Origin: Ascaris suum
Lineage: Eukaryota; Nematoda; Chromadorea; Rhabditida; Ascarididae
NCBI GenBank assembly: GCA_013433145.1
Contig: CM024177.1
Location: 2,134,110-2,198,109, forward strand
Reading direction: 5' to 3'
DNA length: 64,000 bases
The position numbers and the translations under genes are program-made. The notes beneath the pieces are model-generated. The model searched no databases. It was not told where the DNA came from and saw nothing but the letters and a program-made list of their open reading frames with translations. This document shows positions 24,436 through 39,400 of the stretch, piece after piece (the first letter of the stretch is position 1; each line of letters begins with the position of its first letter).

Positions 24436-27400
24436 ATGCATTTCTGCCTTTTCCTTTCTTTTTTTATTACAACTTCGAAAGGTGTAATGAATTTTCTTGC
24501 AAAAATTCTCCTTTCTGATGAAAAAAAAAATTTTTTTTCGTGGAAAAAATCTCTATATCTCATCGTCAAATCTCATCTTTATTCGAAAACATTCTATTAT
24601 TTTTTTTCCAACGCGTGAAAATTTTCCCATCGAATCGCTTTCATAGGTAATTAGAGTAGTATTTCCGCATTAACGATCTTACCTATGTAATATTGTGTGT
24701 GTGTGTGCCTCATATTGCTTTATTTATTCATATCTAAAAAAAAAAAAAACAATTTTAAAGCGATTTTCCACATCGACACATTGAGAGTTAACTTTTTCTA
24801 CGCCCATGATGAAGTTTAAACTCATCGTTGCTCGATATTGAATAAATTCATTCATGAAGAGCACGAGTCATTCATGTGTAACTTTCAATGCAAATAAAAT
24901 ATTGCCGTTTTTATTGAAAGAAAGTTTATGTAGTTGCTAATTGGCGCTATGCCAAACTTTGTTAAACAAGGTTTTTTTTTTCTTTTGTAAATCTTTTGAA
25001 TTTTGCTTTCATTTAGCTAAAATATTTCACTAATCAATTTCTATGCTTCTACTATGATGCTAATGAGTCTTTTATTATATGGGAATACAATGCAAAAAAA
25101 AAACGTACATATATGACCGATATCTTCTTTTAAACCTTCAGTGATGCTTGGACATAATAAGAAGAACAAGCTTTTCGAGGTATCATCCATTTACAGCGGT
25201 TGAACGACGAGATTTCCGGATACTTCAGCGGTGAATTCAGGATAGAGGAGCAAAAAACTAGGACCCAGCATCTTTATAGATTGCAGTAATTACAAGTAGG
25301 AAAGTGTTGTTAGTTGCGAGATTGATGTTTTCGTGAGCGGTTTTCCTCTCTAATACCCCGTAAATCTTGCCTCCTTAGATTAATGAACCCCTACTGGAAT
25401 AAGCAAGAGGTGGTGGTCATGATTTCAGCGTTAATATATAGCTAATATTAGTGATTCTCTCTCAACTATAAGTCGCTCCTTTAGGGAATTATCTTTATTT
25501 GTTAAAACGATGAAAACTTACTACTCATTCATATTTTATTCTATCGTTGATAAAAATGCTCTATTGTATTTTTTTTCTCTCTTATTTCATTCATTAAACG
25601 ATTTCAACAATTTATGATTAAAATTTCACAAATATCGGATATTATACTATTGCTTAGCAATTAAAGCACTTAAAAATTCAGGAAAAATACTCCTAAGTTT
25701 AAATTTAAAATCTATTTTCGAAAATCTCCGCAATAAATATTTGATAAAAGCATTAAATCTTTTAGAACAAGCAGGCAGAAAAAGATTGCAACATTTTTCT
25801 TTTTGCAAGTTTTTCGATTCGTTGCTAGTTTGTTGTAATAAAAAGAAATATCACATTATTTCGAATCGTTTAAATATTCATATGAAATTATTTCGATTGG
25901 AATTTCATCATTGTCGATTAACATTTATATTATCGTTTCATAAATGGGAAAAAACGTTTATTTTGGAAATTTTCATTTAAAATTTTATTACCAAATATTA
26001 AAGCAATTAATTACAAATTCAGAACACTATTGAAAATTATTAAGAAAACGATTGTTAGAAACGATTCGATATAGCCGTCGTTCGTTTCAACTCGATCGCT
26101 CGATTCGAAATTCATTGAGTCAAACGAACGAATAAAGTAAGTTTTCATTCGAAATTCAAAAAAAAAGAAATTCATTTTTTTTAATATATGGTGATTTGTG
26201 AAAGTTTTTCCAAATGAAAAATGAAAAAAACTTAATTTCCAGAAATTTATTTCACTCTAATGCATCCTAGTTGTAAAGTTATCTGAACGGAGCCTCTCTT
26301 TGATGTTTGTTCGCTATATATAAGAAACTAAACAATTTTAACCAAATAAAACAATGAATAATCGAGTTATATAAAGTGTTATCTTTACTTAGATTTTTAA
26401 CATACCATTACTGCGGTATATCACTTTGATATTGACACCAAATGGCAAAAAATGTTTGCATATAAAATTTTATCTACAAGCTATGGTAATTCGTATCCGC
26501 TTCTTGTTTATTTTTACTTTTACTGTTTAATACTCGTTAATTTGAAGTTTGCATTTAAAAATTAATTATTATATAAACAGTATATATTATATTATGGCAT
26601 ATGAAGTGATACCTGTTTACAGGTGTACGGCTAGCAACAATATCGTGTTCAACTCGAAAATGGAATGGTTTATACGAAGAGAATAACGAAACGACTATGG
26701 ACGCAATTTTTCGACTTCTTATTTTAACAACTCATGCATATCTGCACGCTATTAAGCTATCACTCCGCATTTTTAAATGCTCAAGGATCTGATAAAATGA
26801 TTAGGATGAATTAATTTAAAGGCTTTTAATATTCGATTGATATTCTATTTTCAGGGAAAAGAACCGATGAAGAGTCCAATGTTGTAAGTTCCTTTAAAGA
26901 CGCATTCAACGGGCTTTTTTTTCGTTGTTGTTATCTTCAACATTTCTGATGTTTTCTTTTCCCGGTTCGTGGTATGAAAAACATGTGAGATCGAAATAAG
27001 AAGCACAAAGAAATTCTCTCGGTCAACAAAATCCATTCGCATTGCATAAATAAATCGGAAAGATGCCTCTCTAATAGAAAGTGGACAGTTAAATTTGAAA
27101 TTAAAGGGCCGATTCGGAATTTATGCAATATGCTTGATCTGTGGTGTTCTCCATATTCATGATCACTAAACACTTCAGGAAAATCGAAAACGTTAATGAC
27201 TTCTCAAAAGTATGAACTACCTCAATTAATTCTGTAAATTCTTATACTCACTCCTAAACTCTTGCTGAAAATTTGTTTCAAAAAAACAACGAAAAAGTCT
27301 ATATTCAGAGCATCCTAGAGTCTGCTGATTGTACAAGAGTCTAACGGTTTATATGTTCCCTTCCGGATACTTCTCTTTGCTTACACTACTAAATGTGATG

Positions 27401-30400
27401 AGGCAGGTTATCTGGGAGAGAAATCAATGTTTCGATATTTTTGCTGGAGTGGCATCGAATCAAGTTTGCGCAAAACAAGCATTCTCGAGAAAAAATTCGC
27501 ATTCAAATCGAAACGCATATGTGGGTATCGCATGCGAATGTGATCAACGTTACGGTATTGGCGACGGCTTTAGATGCAGTAAGGTTTCCATTGATTCCAT
27601 TACAATGTGAAAAATTGGGGAATTTCGGTTCATTCCTCAACCATATAGATTTTTATAGAATAGCAAAATCAACGTACTCTTCCCTTCAAGCTGTTTTACT
27701 CAAATTCTATTACGGCCTTTGCTTTAAAAAATTTCCCATATTGCTTAGTTTCGGAGTAAATGCTGCCGTTAAAGGAAAAAAAGCAGTAGTTTTTGTTGCT
27801 TTCTTTAAAATCGAACACACTTTATTCGATACATCTTTGTCTTAGAAGCGTTTAACTGGCTCTATGCAAACGCAATTAGGAATATTACATCCGTTTGGAA
27901 GTGTGGAATTTGGATTACATCAGGGATATCAATTAGTTAACAACAAATAAATGGATAGCAATTGAAAAGTATGATAGTAGATCTAAGTGCGCTGATCATG
28001 CAATTCGAGTGACACACGAATCTAGAAAGACAGCAGAACCAAAAATTTGAATACCTGCTTTCTGGCGAAAGTATTTGCTGATTGTTGCAGTGCAAACCTG
28101 CGATCGCCAACATGAACAGAAAATAAAGCGATGTGGAAGTGTAAATGAACAATGCTATATTGAATCATCATCTGGTCAACCGGTTTGTGGATGTGGCCCA
28201 GGTTTCCGGGCCAATATGACATCTGACGGCAAAACAGTTTGCTTGCGTAAGCGATTACGGCTTTCAACACGCTACGCTTATAGGTCTTTGTCTACAGTAA
28301 AGAGTTTTTATCGGGAATGAAATACAAGTACTTCACAAGCTTTATGGTTACTTCACACTTGGTATTGCACCTTCAGCCGAAATTTAAACGGTGATCTTAG
28401 ACATAGCTCTAAGTTTCAAATATTCTGCAAGCACTTCGAATTGTTTTTCAAATACTGGCTTAACTCAATGATCTGTTGAGAGATATGATGCTGAAAAGTG
28501 CGTAATTAACAAGTGTTTATTTCTTGGCATATTTTTAAAACTTTTCAATTCACCTTTTGCTACACTCATATTCACATATTCTTCCATAGAACTAACTTCA
28601 ACTGAAGCTTCTTACTAACAACGAATTTAACAACTCACCAACCATCCATGAATATCCGTTTGCCATTTCGCGAGTACCTAAATTTCTAAGTCTAACACGT
28701 TCACCTTATTTTCTGATCACCTTAACCTTTTACCTATTATGAACTCTGTATATTAGCTCTACTTACACTTTTAACAGTGACATAGGCAGTATTAAAGTAC
28801 GCCGGAAGCACAATAGTCAGTGAGTTATTTCTAACAGAATAACAACTACCATTGTAGAATTAGAATAATAAGCTCGAACAATAGTTATTTATTATAGGTT
28901 TCACAAGAAATTTTTCACCTCCTTGAAATTTTCTTAACGGACAGACAGTCTTTTTCTTGGAATTTTTCCAAAGAGAATTTGAAGAAAAATTTCTTCTCAG
29001 AACGAAAGTTTCTTTTTCTTTCAAATACCATAAAATGAGGGCGATGGTGAATTGAGCAAAATGAAATGATTTAAGCGGAGGATCTATGCGGCAGTTGCAA
29101 ATTTGCGTGTCATAAAGCGTCAAAATGCATGCCACCGACAAAAGGAAGCGGCTATGGATATACGTGTGATCGATGTGATCCACGCAAAGGATACACAGGC
29201 GATGGCTTCACCTGCAAAGGTTGGCGGCCCACAATAGGTTTTTTCCCGAATAGAAGCGAGAGGCTGTTCATTGAATAGAAATTTATTTTAGTACAGCATA
29301 TTAGTACTACCGTATTCGCCCAACTTAATAGTGTAGACTTAATAGTTAGTTTCAAAATGGCATCGAAAGAATTTCAAAATCAGTGTAATGTTTGGGCATG
29401 CTGTTCTAAGAAAGGTGCTCGTAAAGCCGTTGATAAAAACACCTATAAAGCATCATAAATTGGTGATCTGCTGGACAGGTATGCCAACTGCCGGTGGAAA
29501 ATGTACCAGCTGCTTGCTCCTTTGCCCTCTAAATCGGTACATAACTCAGAAAACAAATTTGCCTCAATTTACCTCTCAATCACTCATCTTGTTTCTTTCT
29601 AGTTTATAAACATGAGAGTAAACATTTCATACAATCTTAACTCACACTCTTTAAGGATCAATTCTTCAGGAAATTTCTATTTAACAGTAGATTACGACTT
29701 TTCAATTGAACTGTGAGGTGCTAAGAAAGTGTACACTATGGTTAGCAACCTCTTATAACGTGAATGCAAATAAATTCCAGATATCGATGAATGCGCAGAT
29801 GAAAAGCTGAATAAATGTGATCGACCGAACGCAATCTGTATCAATAAGAGTCCAGTGGAAGATGATGGACTCAAATATGTATGTCAATGCAAATCTGGAT
29901 GGCGTGCAGATCCAAACGGTGGTTATCAATGGCGGAAATGTAAAGGTGAATTAGTTGCATTCCTCTTAACGATAAATTTCTCTCATTATACGAGCAAACT
30001 ACATAAAAGATCATGGTCAAAATGAAGATTATATGAAACTAAACGATAAACTCAGCCATTAAACAATCTCTTTAGTGTTCTTTCATTACATCTTCTGATC
30101 TCTCGATGTGTATTCATTTCTGCGCAATCTGCCTTATCGCTGAACATGCATCGTTCTTTATCGTTGCAAAAATGTGCTTTTTCCAATTATCCATTGAAAG
30201 CAGCCCACTTGATCATACGTATTGTTTCATTGCTATAGTAGGCAGAGAAGTTTTACGCCAACTAAAATTCAAAAAAGTGCAATATTTGAGTTAATTCAGT
30301 TGAATCTTTGATTTCGCGTCTGCAACTAACTTCCCTTACTAGTCATGATTACTTGCCGATCCATAATATAGGTGACAATAATTTATTTTAATCTCCTGAA

Positions 30401-33400
30401 GACATGACATTGCCTATAGCGATTAAGTTACTCAACCTGCTTCTAGTTAGTTAACTACTAAGTAATCAAACGTAAATTTTTAGAGATCACATGACTCATT
30501 TATAGAGTAGAGTGAAGCAGCAATAATAGATTCATTGAATGTTTCCTTGCAACAAATTCTCATTGCAATAACGAAAAAAATGAGATGCTCGTCTTTAAAA
30601 AAAAAAATGAAATGAATAATTTCATAAATATCTTCTCGTTCACTATTGTCATATTTTTTTTTATTTGAAACAGATACGAACGAATGCTTAATGAATGCAC
30701 TATGCGGTAAATATGCGAAATGTGTCAATACACCGGGTTCATATTATTGTTCTTGTTTGAATGGCTTCACTAAGGCATTTGAAAATATAACGTGAGTCAT
30801 TGATTCTTTTTTTTTCCAACAATTTCTCCCTCTAATAAAATTATTCCTCGAAAATTCAGATTTAGATTTTGTTAGGTTGTGTCTCATTTTTTAATTACTA
30901 TCATTAAGTGAGCTCATTTCATATTTCGATGAGTACGTTAAATCAAGGCAATTAACAATTTGTTGTTTTCCATTATTGTAAAGAGGTAAAGAGTGAAGGA
31001 ATATTTGTTTCCATAAGCCGAATTGATAGGACCGGAAATGTCGTGAAGTTATTTCAGACTCTTTAGCAAGCCATATGCAAATGAGCCTCTTAGACACATC
31101 GTAAGCCTTTTACATCGGCTGCGAAGGAAATGGTTGAGAAAATGCCCCCACCAACTCTCTTCGAATGTCACTGCACCAGGCCAACTGAATGCAAAAAAAA
31201 ATTCAGAAGCGATCAGATGTGTCAGACAGTGCTTCCTTTTGAAAGTAAACATGTTAATTCTTAGCCATGATTTCGTTTTGAGCGCATCTGAAATCTTGCA
31301 TATTTTTTGACCCGAAAGATTGATTTGAATATTTTACACCTCATTTGAATATTAACGATTCCATGCGAAATAATGAAGCATTAAAATTGAAAATCATCTT
31401 GTGGTATAGATTGTATCTACGAATCTTCATCTTCTCTCAAGTTAAAATCACAGCGCTCATATGGATATTCGTTAGTAAAAGGTAGTTAAAATTCCTGTGC
31501 ACAAAAGTCGCAAAAATTTCAGTTCGCTTTAATTTCCTTTAAAGGCTTTAACTTCATCGGCTTTCCACATATAATCATCTCTAAAGTTCATTTCTGCCTT
31601 TTATTTATAAGATTTGTTTCTGGCAAATTTTAAATCATAGATTTCAGTTTGTTTTCTTGCATTTCCTCAAATATGGGATTATTTTCTATCAGCGAAATGC
31701 ATTCTTGGAGCGGCTAATCTTTTTGCTTTCAGGGAGTGTATCGATATAGACGAATGTACTTTGCAGAAACCATGCGGTGAGAACGCATACTGTATCAATA
31801 CAGTAGGAAGTTTTGTATGCAAATGCAAACAAGGTTTCATCGCGACTAAGTGGAAGAACTATTGCAAGCGTATGTTATTTGCAAATCTGGTGGAAAGTGT
31901 TGGGCTAATCCGATCACGTTCTGCTATTAAATGTTGCCCGCTATCGAAACGCTCCATTTCATCTGATTTCGCTTTTGTTGTGAATAATTTTGAGCATTCT
32001 CAACGTCTTACGTTATGCTTTCTAATTCTCCCTTAGTGACAGCCGCTCCAATAAAACGGCGAAAACCGAATTTCAAAATGATATGCCAAAAAGCAGCTGG
32101 ATTGATGGGTATGAAAACGCACTGAGGTGCCGAGATGCTTCCATTCTCCACAAATATCAGACTTTGTATAGGCTGATAAACAACCGCATAAAACATAAGC
32201 AAGACTAAAGATAGGCACTAAATTTAGTACGGCTTATTAAGCTTACCGAAACCTTGTTAGCGACTCTATCCGCCATCTTTTCCTCATGCCGGACATCGTC
32301 ATCACCAGTCGATCTCTCCCCAACTTTTGACTCTACCCTTTCCACACCTTGCCTCTTTTTAGTATCACACGAATTTACCGTCAAAAGCAGATATTTCAAG
32401 CCGCCGAAGGCGAAGAGATGATGGAGATGAACTCACTGCGCGTTGTGGAGCTGTTGATACCGCAGCAACGTTAGGCGTCCATAATGTTTCGGACTGCGTA
32501 TCTTGATGAGAAAATATAGGATACCATCAACCCATACAATGAAGAACTGCAGCGTTTCACTGATTGCCTCGTTATTCTGTATGATCACAATTAAGCCAGC
32601 CGGTTTGTTGTCGCATGTCTGAAATTCGGCATGCTCAGCTTCGACTTGATGCTGGTTCTTCAGACCCCAAAGATCGGGTCACTTCAATCGAGCCATTATT
32701 TAAGGATTCCACATGGCGAAGTCGCACTTCGAGCTGACGCCACCTACCGCGTCGGCCATTGAGTCAGGTTGAATTGTTGCGGGTTTGTTGTCATCAGAGG
32801 TGAATTTCAGTAGGTCGTCTGTGCGCGTTATCAATCAGTATATTCGACAATGTACATTGGACGTAGAAGGCCGAGTGCGACGACTTCAGCGGAAAATCGT
32901 CGTCATAGTTCGCTGATGTTCTCGAGGCATTCGGATCTGAACGGGCTCGATACACCACTTGCGAGTCTGAAGGAAGCTTCGATCGTGTGATGTCGGTTAT
33001 CTTGTCGAGTTTCACAGCTGCCCCAAGTTAAGCTCAAAAGGAAGAGAGTTTATTCGATGTTGCAGGGAGAAGAGATGAGTGGAGGATGGTGAAAAGGTTG
33101 AGGAGTGAATTATGGGCGAACTCGACTGATGGCAGCGATATTCGGCAGGCGCAGAAGATCACTGCGACATCTAAGCATCACCATCTTGTAACCCCAATAG
33201 GCCATATTGTGACGAATATCCATCCTTTTTCTAGCCTGTGTTTTGGTCGATCTATTATCAACATGCGCATCATCTGAATGTAGTGCTCCAGTCACGACAG
33301 TTCGGGACAAATTTGTAGAGTAGGTAAAGATGGATGGCAGGGATGGGAGCTCATGCCACGGAGCTGTAGGGAGCCTAACACAATAGTTGCAATTACAGTG

Positions 33401-36400
33401 TGCCTAAGACATGTCTCAAGGAGCTTAAGTACAACACGAACGAAACATGTCAATAGAATGACACATAGAATTCTTCCCAACAACATTGTTGCAATTCCAT
33501 GCTTTCTTTCTCATAAAATCTCCAGCGAAATCTTCCTTCTCGTCCCGCTGGAATTTTTTTTCGTCTTTTTCGCGTGTTGAAACGATAGCTTCATCGTTTC
33601 AACTGCTTTTTTATATATCACCATCCGATGATTTGATTTTCCCCGCTTCATGGGGGCAAATTTTCGTGTTCTTAGCTGAACATTTTACGATCAGCTTTAA
33701 CAATGAAGCTCTATATTTTAGTATATCAGTCATTTGAAGCTACTGATTCAGTCTTGAAACATTATTTAAAATTTGATAACGTTACAAAAATTCGCTAGAA
33801 AATAAGAATTCTTTTAAAAGAAATGATTTTTTAAATTACCATTCGAATGAAGAATTTTAACGTTTTCGCTTTAAAATACTCTATGCTTTGAGATAGAGCC
33901 GCTATAATAAAGAAGGGTTGCATTGAAACTTAATAACTCGAAGGAATATATTGATTTCTCGAAATTATTTTCCCATTGAAATCTTCTAGATGCAATCTTA
34001 TTTCATAAAAATATTTATTTCTATTTCATAAAATTTTTGATAGTTTCTTCATGATTCTCGTAGGTGATAAGAGTTCTTTCAGATTTTTCGTTTTTGACGT
34101 TTCAACATAGAATTTCCACTAATAGTTCTATGGTTGAACTCATATGTCAAATAGCTCATTTTACACTCAAAATAAAGCAGAAATAATTGAGCAAATGTGT
34201 AAAGGAATGATTAGATTGATAATTTTTACACAAATATATGAAAGATATTTGCGCGATAAGTGATCGCAATATTTAAAAAATTTTGATTTCATTTTTCAAA
34301 AATTTTCTAGAAATTCTCTTTTGATTAGAAACGTTGCAATTCATCTGAAATTCCAGAGCTTCCAGTTTTTTTTTTTTTTTTTTTTGCATACTGCTCGTCA
34401 CAACGATTCGCTCCGATTTTAATTCCATTTAATTCAAGTTTTTTTTTTAGTTAAAAAACAGTTGTGTTTGCAAAAAATCGATACCCTAAGGGAAACCGTA
34501 AAAGGCGCACAAGAAAGCGTATAGTTTATGTCGAATTTAAAGAGCATTATCAAAATACCACTAAATTTAATGAAATACAGAATCCTAATTTTATTGAAGC
34601 CACGAAATTTGTATTCTATGCTTCAAATATTGATAAGTTTATCACTTTTCATCGATTATTTTCAGCTGATATAAATTATTGGTGCAAAAGATGCGACAAA
34701 GAGAGCACTATTTGTGTATTGAATCAGGCAAACGATGGGTAAGCGCCATATTATCGTAATTGCGGTCAGGACATTTCAGCGGAACTTTTAAGGACCTATG
34801 TCGGAAAATTAAAATTGCCCGATCGATTGTCAAAATGATTTCCATATAATAATCTGAAACTTTTAAAGAAATGATTATTGAAAGCAACCTGGACATCCAA
34901 TAAATCGTTTTTTGCGGCTAGGAATTGTTGCTGAAAATTGACATGAGAGTATACTAAGCGAAAATTTCGAAAAAGCGATAATCTCTCATCGCTTGGATGA
35001 TTGAGGAAATTGGCTTGAAAACTGTGACATATGAATTTTTTCATTAGATAGGCAAGAAGGCTAAAAGAGAAAGGCTACCTAAATATGATTCAGACTCAAT
35101 CCCTAGACTGAGACGGAAGAAAACAACATAGCACTTCGAGTTGTCTACATTCAAATCCTAATGCCCTTATTTGAGTAATATGCTTTCTAGTTTTGTCGAT
35201 TTGTTCCTCAACGAATTAATTGCTGCTGTTGTTCATTCAAGTGCCAAGTTCAATTCCCCTTCAGCTATAAATGTGCGTGCAAAAATGGCTTTCAAGCACT
35301 GCCCGGTGACACTAATCGATGTATCGACATCCCAAATTGTTCGGACGCAAGCATGAATGATTGCGATAAAACGCCAGGATATGCGACATGCACTGATATA
35401 CCTGGTGGCTATAGATGTACATGTAATCAAGGCTTCACAGGTGATGGCAGAAAGTGCACTCGTAAGTTATTGCAGAATTTCCACGAAATGTAAACTGATC
35501 TTTACGCTGTCGCTTTGTGATCATATTCTTTAGCCAGCGTATTTTAATGTGATCTTTGCAAAAAAGGAGAGTTGAAACGGATTTACATTTCACTCGTTTG
35601 TATAGGCAGGAACTGCAAACAACAAGCTTTAATAATTCAATGGCTTGCTGACACCACGTCGAAAGTAAATGACATATTTTAGCGTCGAATCCATGTAGTC
35701 GACATAATCCGTGCGCGAATATTGGTGGTACAGAGTGTTTCGATGATGGAGGAAAGGCGAAATGCAGGTGCAAGCAAGGCTTCGTAAGGCCGTTCAATGA
35801 TAGGCACAACGAGGAGAAACCTTGCTTTGGTTAGCTTCGTTGCTTCAAAAATCACCGAGTGCAATTTCTCAGAATTTTTTTTCGCATGCTGACATAAATA
35901 CTTTTTCAAAGTTGACGTAGTTTTGAAGCATAAAGTTCCACGAATATTGTAAATGCAATTGCGCTTAATCGATAAGATCCATTAACTAGTTTGCACATTT
36001 ACATATTTCAATGAATTCGCTCGTTCATTGCTTTCTTCTATAATCACTGCAAAACGCTTAAGACAGAATATTTCAACGTTTCACACTCTAATGTAAGAAA
36101 TGAGTGAATAATTTGAAAATTTCTTCAATCTTAAAAGTTTTTACTTTTGTATAGCGTTGAATAGATTTATTAAATTAGTCATAGACCATAAAAAAATCTA
36201 CACTTTATAGATGAGTGTAATTTAATAAAAATTATATTTATTTTTAATGGCAATGTATCCAATGAATTTCATCAATTGCGATTTATATAACGATTGAAAT
36301 GCACTAAAACATCGGTATTGCTAGATAGCAGAAAATTTTCCGCTCATTCTGAATGTGTGCTGAACTCATTTAGTGCTGTCTCGTTGTAGATGAAACGACC

Positions 36401-39400
36401 GCGAACGTTTATAGCTGCAATTTATGCGATAATGCGACATCGTTCTGCCAACGTCTCGATAAAAATCCACCAATTTATGCATGCAGATGTGCCGATGGAT
36501 ACATAATGAATGCGGCTGGCAGATGCACAAGTAAGCTTACAAGTTCATATAGGCTAATTAAGTTTTAGCAATAGAAATCATCAGCTGACACTTTTTCTTC
36601 GTAGACTTCAGTCTTCAAAGCAACCAATGTGATTGTTGCTCTCGCCGATGGTGATATATTAGTGATACTATGGCCGTAAGTTTTAAAACTTTTGTTTGTT
36701 GATACATTTCAAGAGAGATCTTACATTGAATCAACACTCTAGCTATTCACATCATTGACCATTTGTTAAATGAAATTCTGGTTTAGCGATATATGTTCCA
36801 TAATTGGAAATGTGCTTTTCACAAACTCATGTGCATTCAAATTCAATTTTATCTCCATGAAACATAGTGCTGATTTGCAAAAAAAAAAAACTTCACTGAT
36901 TTTTGTGTTGCAAGGAACGCAACCTTAGTTGTTTTATTCGCCACTTTTTCAGTGTAATGATTTGTAGCATCAACAATTAATCCACGTTTTTCTGGATATG
37001 CCTGAGGTAAAAAATGAAAATCTCTTCTGAATATCACTGCTTCCTTCACACATTTTCCTTCCCTTCACATAATATTCTAGGATTATAGCTTTTTTCACAA
37101 TTTTTCGTCTTAGAGGAAATTTAGGATTACCGAAGCTATGGCTTAATTTATTTATTTCGTACAGCTTAGTAGAATTTGGCAAATTAATAGAAAAGGTAGC
37201 AAGCCCATTACACTGATTCACCCTTAAATGTGGTAAATTTTTGAGATATCAACGAATGTATGAGGATATCGGAAAATAATTGCGATCCAAATGCAAATTG
37301 CATTGATAGAGAGCCGGCAATTGATGGAATTCGTTACGAATGTTCATGCAAAAAAGGCTTTTCTGGAAACGGAACGATGGGTCACTGCGTTGGTAGGTCT
37401 TCTTTTTATGCTTCTTTTCCAACGTTGAATACATTCGTTATGACATTTCGATGCACATTTTATCAATACATGTAATCAGTAATCACAAAAACTATGGCAA
37501 TGAAATTTATCAATTTGTCAAGCACTGATCTTAACTTTTGGCTTCATTTCAATTGCTATTTCATCCCAACTGGTTACTTCTACACGAGCTTTATATCCCA
37601 ATCAAAGCCATAAGAATTTCCATTTTCAGGGATTTTAAGAGTCAACAAGTCGAGAACGAGCTAGGAACAATTTTTTTTTTGGTCGATAGTTTCTACAGCA
37701 AGTTGATCATTTAGGAAACCTCATATGAGTATCGGGCTTTTCGAAAATATTAATGCAAAAATTTCAATCTGTTAGCGTGAACACCAGAAAAAAACGCACA
37801 TATTGTGCTAGCCAAATTGTGCATCTCCAATTTCTATGTTTGAATGTCTGAGAGATGAATAACGATTTCTGGTGAAATTTGTGCAGCTATTTCCGCTAGT
37901 AACACAATTTCGTTCGGCTAGTTAAAAATGGTCAATTTTCTTACGCGGCAGTTCAAATAAAGTTGATTTTGTTGAAGATTGGCCGCAGCTTTACTCGAAA
38001 TTCACTCAACGTCTTCAATTCTTCTCGGAAATACAGATATTTCTAATTTTTTTGCACGTGCAATGCAGCTTTTATTTGTTATATTGAAAAAAAATGCTTC
38101 ATAAAGAACTCTTAGAAATCAATAACTGCTTAATCTCATACTCTGTGTATTCGGCTTAAAAGAAAAAAGAAACTTGTGCAAGCTCAACAACAATTAATGG
38201 GATTACTTTGACAACAAACTAAATTATATATTTTTTTCATCACTACTTGCTAATTAATTCTTGGGAGGAAACTAGAGATTATAGTTTTAAATTTTAAAGC
38301 TTCCTTTATGGCCATATAACTGTTTCGTGGAAAGCGAACAACATCATACAAATTACAGATATTAACGAGTGTAATGGTACAATAAAAGTCTGTCGGCTAC
38401 CGCATCAAATATGTGCAAATACAATTGGCAGCTATCAATGTGATTGTGAGGAAGGTTATATGAAGCTCCCAGGTGAGGTATTATTGAAAGTAATGGATGA
38501 CCCAGTCAGTGTTTGCAACCGCGATCAAACCTTCCATTACCCTGATGGGCGAAAAAGTTGGTGCTGGTTTACTATTGGTCCAAAACCATCGGTTGAAATG
38601 GCAAAAGCGCATACTGTGCTGACCGCGTTCGTTGAGACGCTTTTATAGCATTTCAGGTATCTCATTTCTTTTGCGTTTGTAAACTACATTATACAACGAC
38701 GGTTTCATGCTTGCAAATATTCACTGGTTTATTTGCCTCCTAGTAGTTTTATGTGCTGATAGGAAAATCTCACTGACCAACTTCGACGTTGTCCACTCAA
38801 CGCTAGAAGTTATCATAGGGGCAGCTATTCAAATCAAATCACATGCAAAAATTTACATAATTTTTTTGCATCATTCCTGCTCATATTTTACAAGGCAGTC
38901 GTATTTGAATAAGTTATATAAAGTATCAGAAAGCAGTCGTGATAAATACTTTCAAATCCGATTCAATTCGATGGGCGAGTAAAAATTACTGAAGTATACG
39001 GAATAATGCGCCCATATGGTCGAATTGCCTGTAATCCTATCAAAGATTAACACTTTTTTGTTTCAAAAAAAAAGGAAATGAAACGGAATATGGACCTATG
39101 CAAAATATACGCGATTTTTTGACATCATATGATATTTATTGCGAGTTTCGAAATCGACGAATAAGTGCAAATTATATAGGATATCACCTAATAGTAAACA
39201 TTATATGCCGTTAAATTTCTAGCTTTAAATTTCTGCCTTTAGCAATTGCAACAATCGCTTCCGATTTAAATTTACTGTGCAAATAGATTGACACATACAC
39301 ACCTCATAGCGAGGAGACGCAATGTTACTCTAATGCACCATATTACAAATGCAATTTGCAAAACATACAAAAAATGACTTCGCCCTCGAAGACATACGAA

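Larger units (their letters stand above)
24436..27578 (+). other. Tentative 5' end of the EGF-repeat gene
   Basis: Four candidate exons. 24436-24481 begins at an ATG and encodes a signal-peptide-like [15 protein letters not shown], ending in phase 1 at GTGTAA. 26855-26883 starts after TATTTTCAG in matching phase (KRTDEESNV). 27309-27338 ([10 protein letters not shown]) follows ATATTCAG but its donor GTCTAA is weak. 27407-27578 carries ERNQCFDIF...[13 protein letters not shown] and ends at a good donor (GTAAGG) in phase with the next exon, but its acceptor (GATGAGGCAG) is poor. Joined, they give a secretion signal plus one six-cysteine module. Only the last exon is reasonably supported; the start of the gene may differ. 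Confidence 0.45.

Noticed and set aside
34464..34665. Open frame upstream of exon 34666 ([15 protein letters not shown]...)
   Set aside because: Low-complexity reading through intron; the acceptor TTTTCAG at 34665 fits phase and EGF pattern, so the exon starts there.
35435..35809. 124-codon minus-strand open frame
   Set aside because: Antisense shadow of EGF exons 35265-35461 and 35683-35829.
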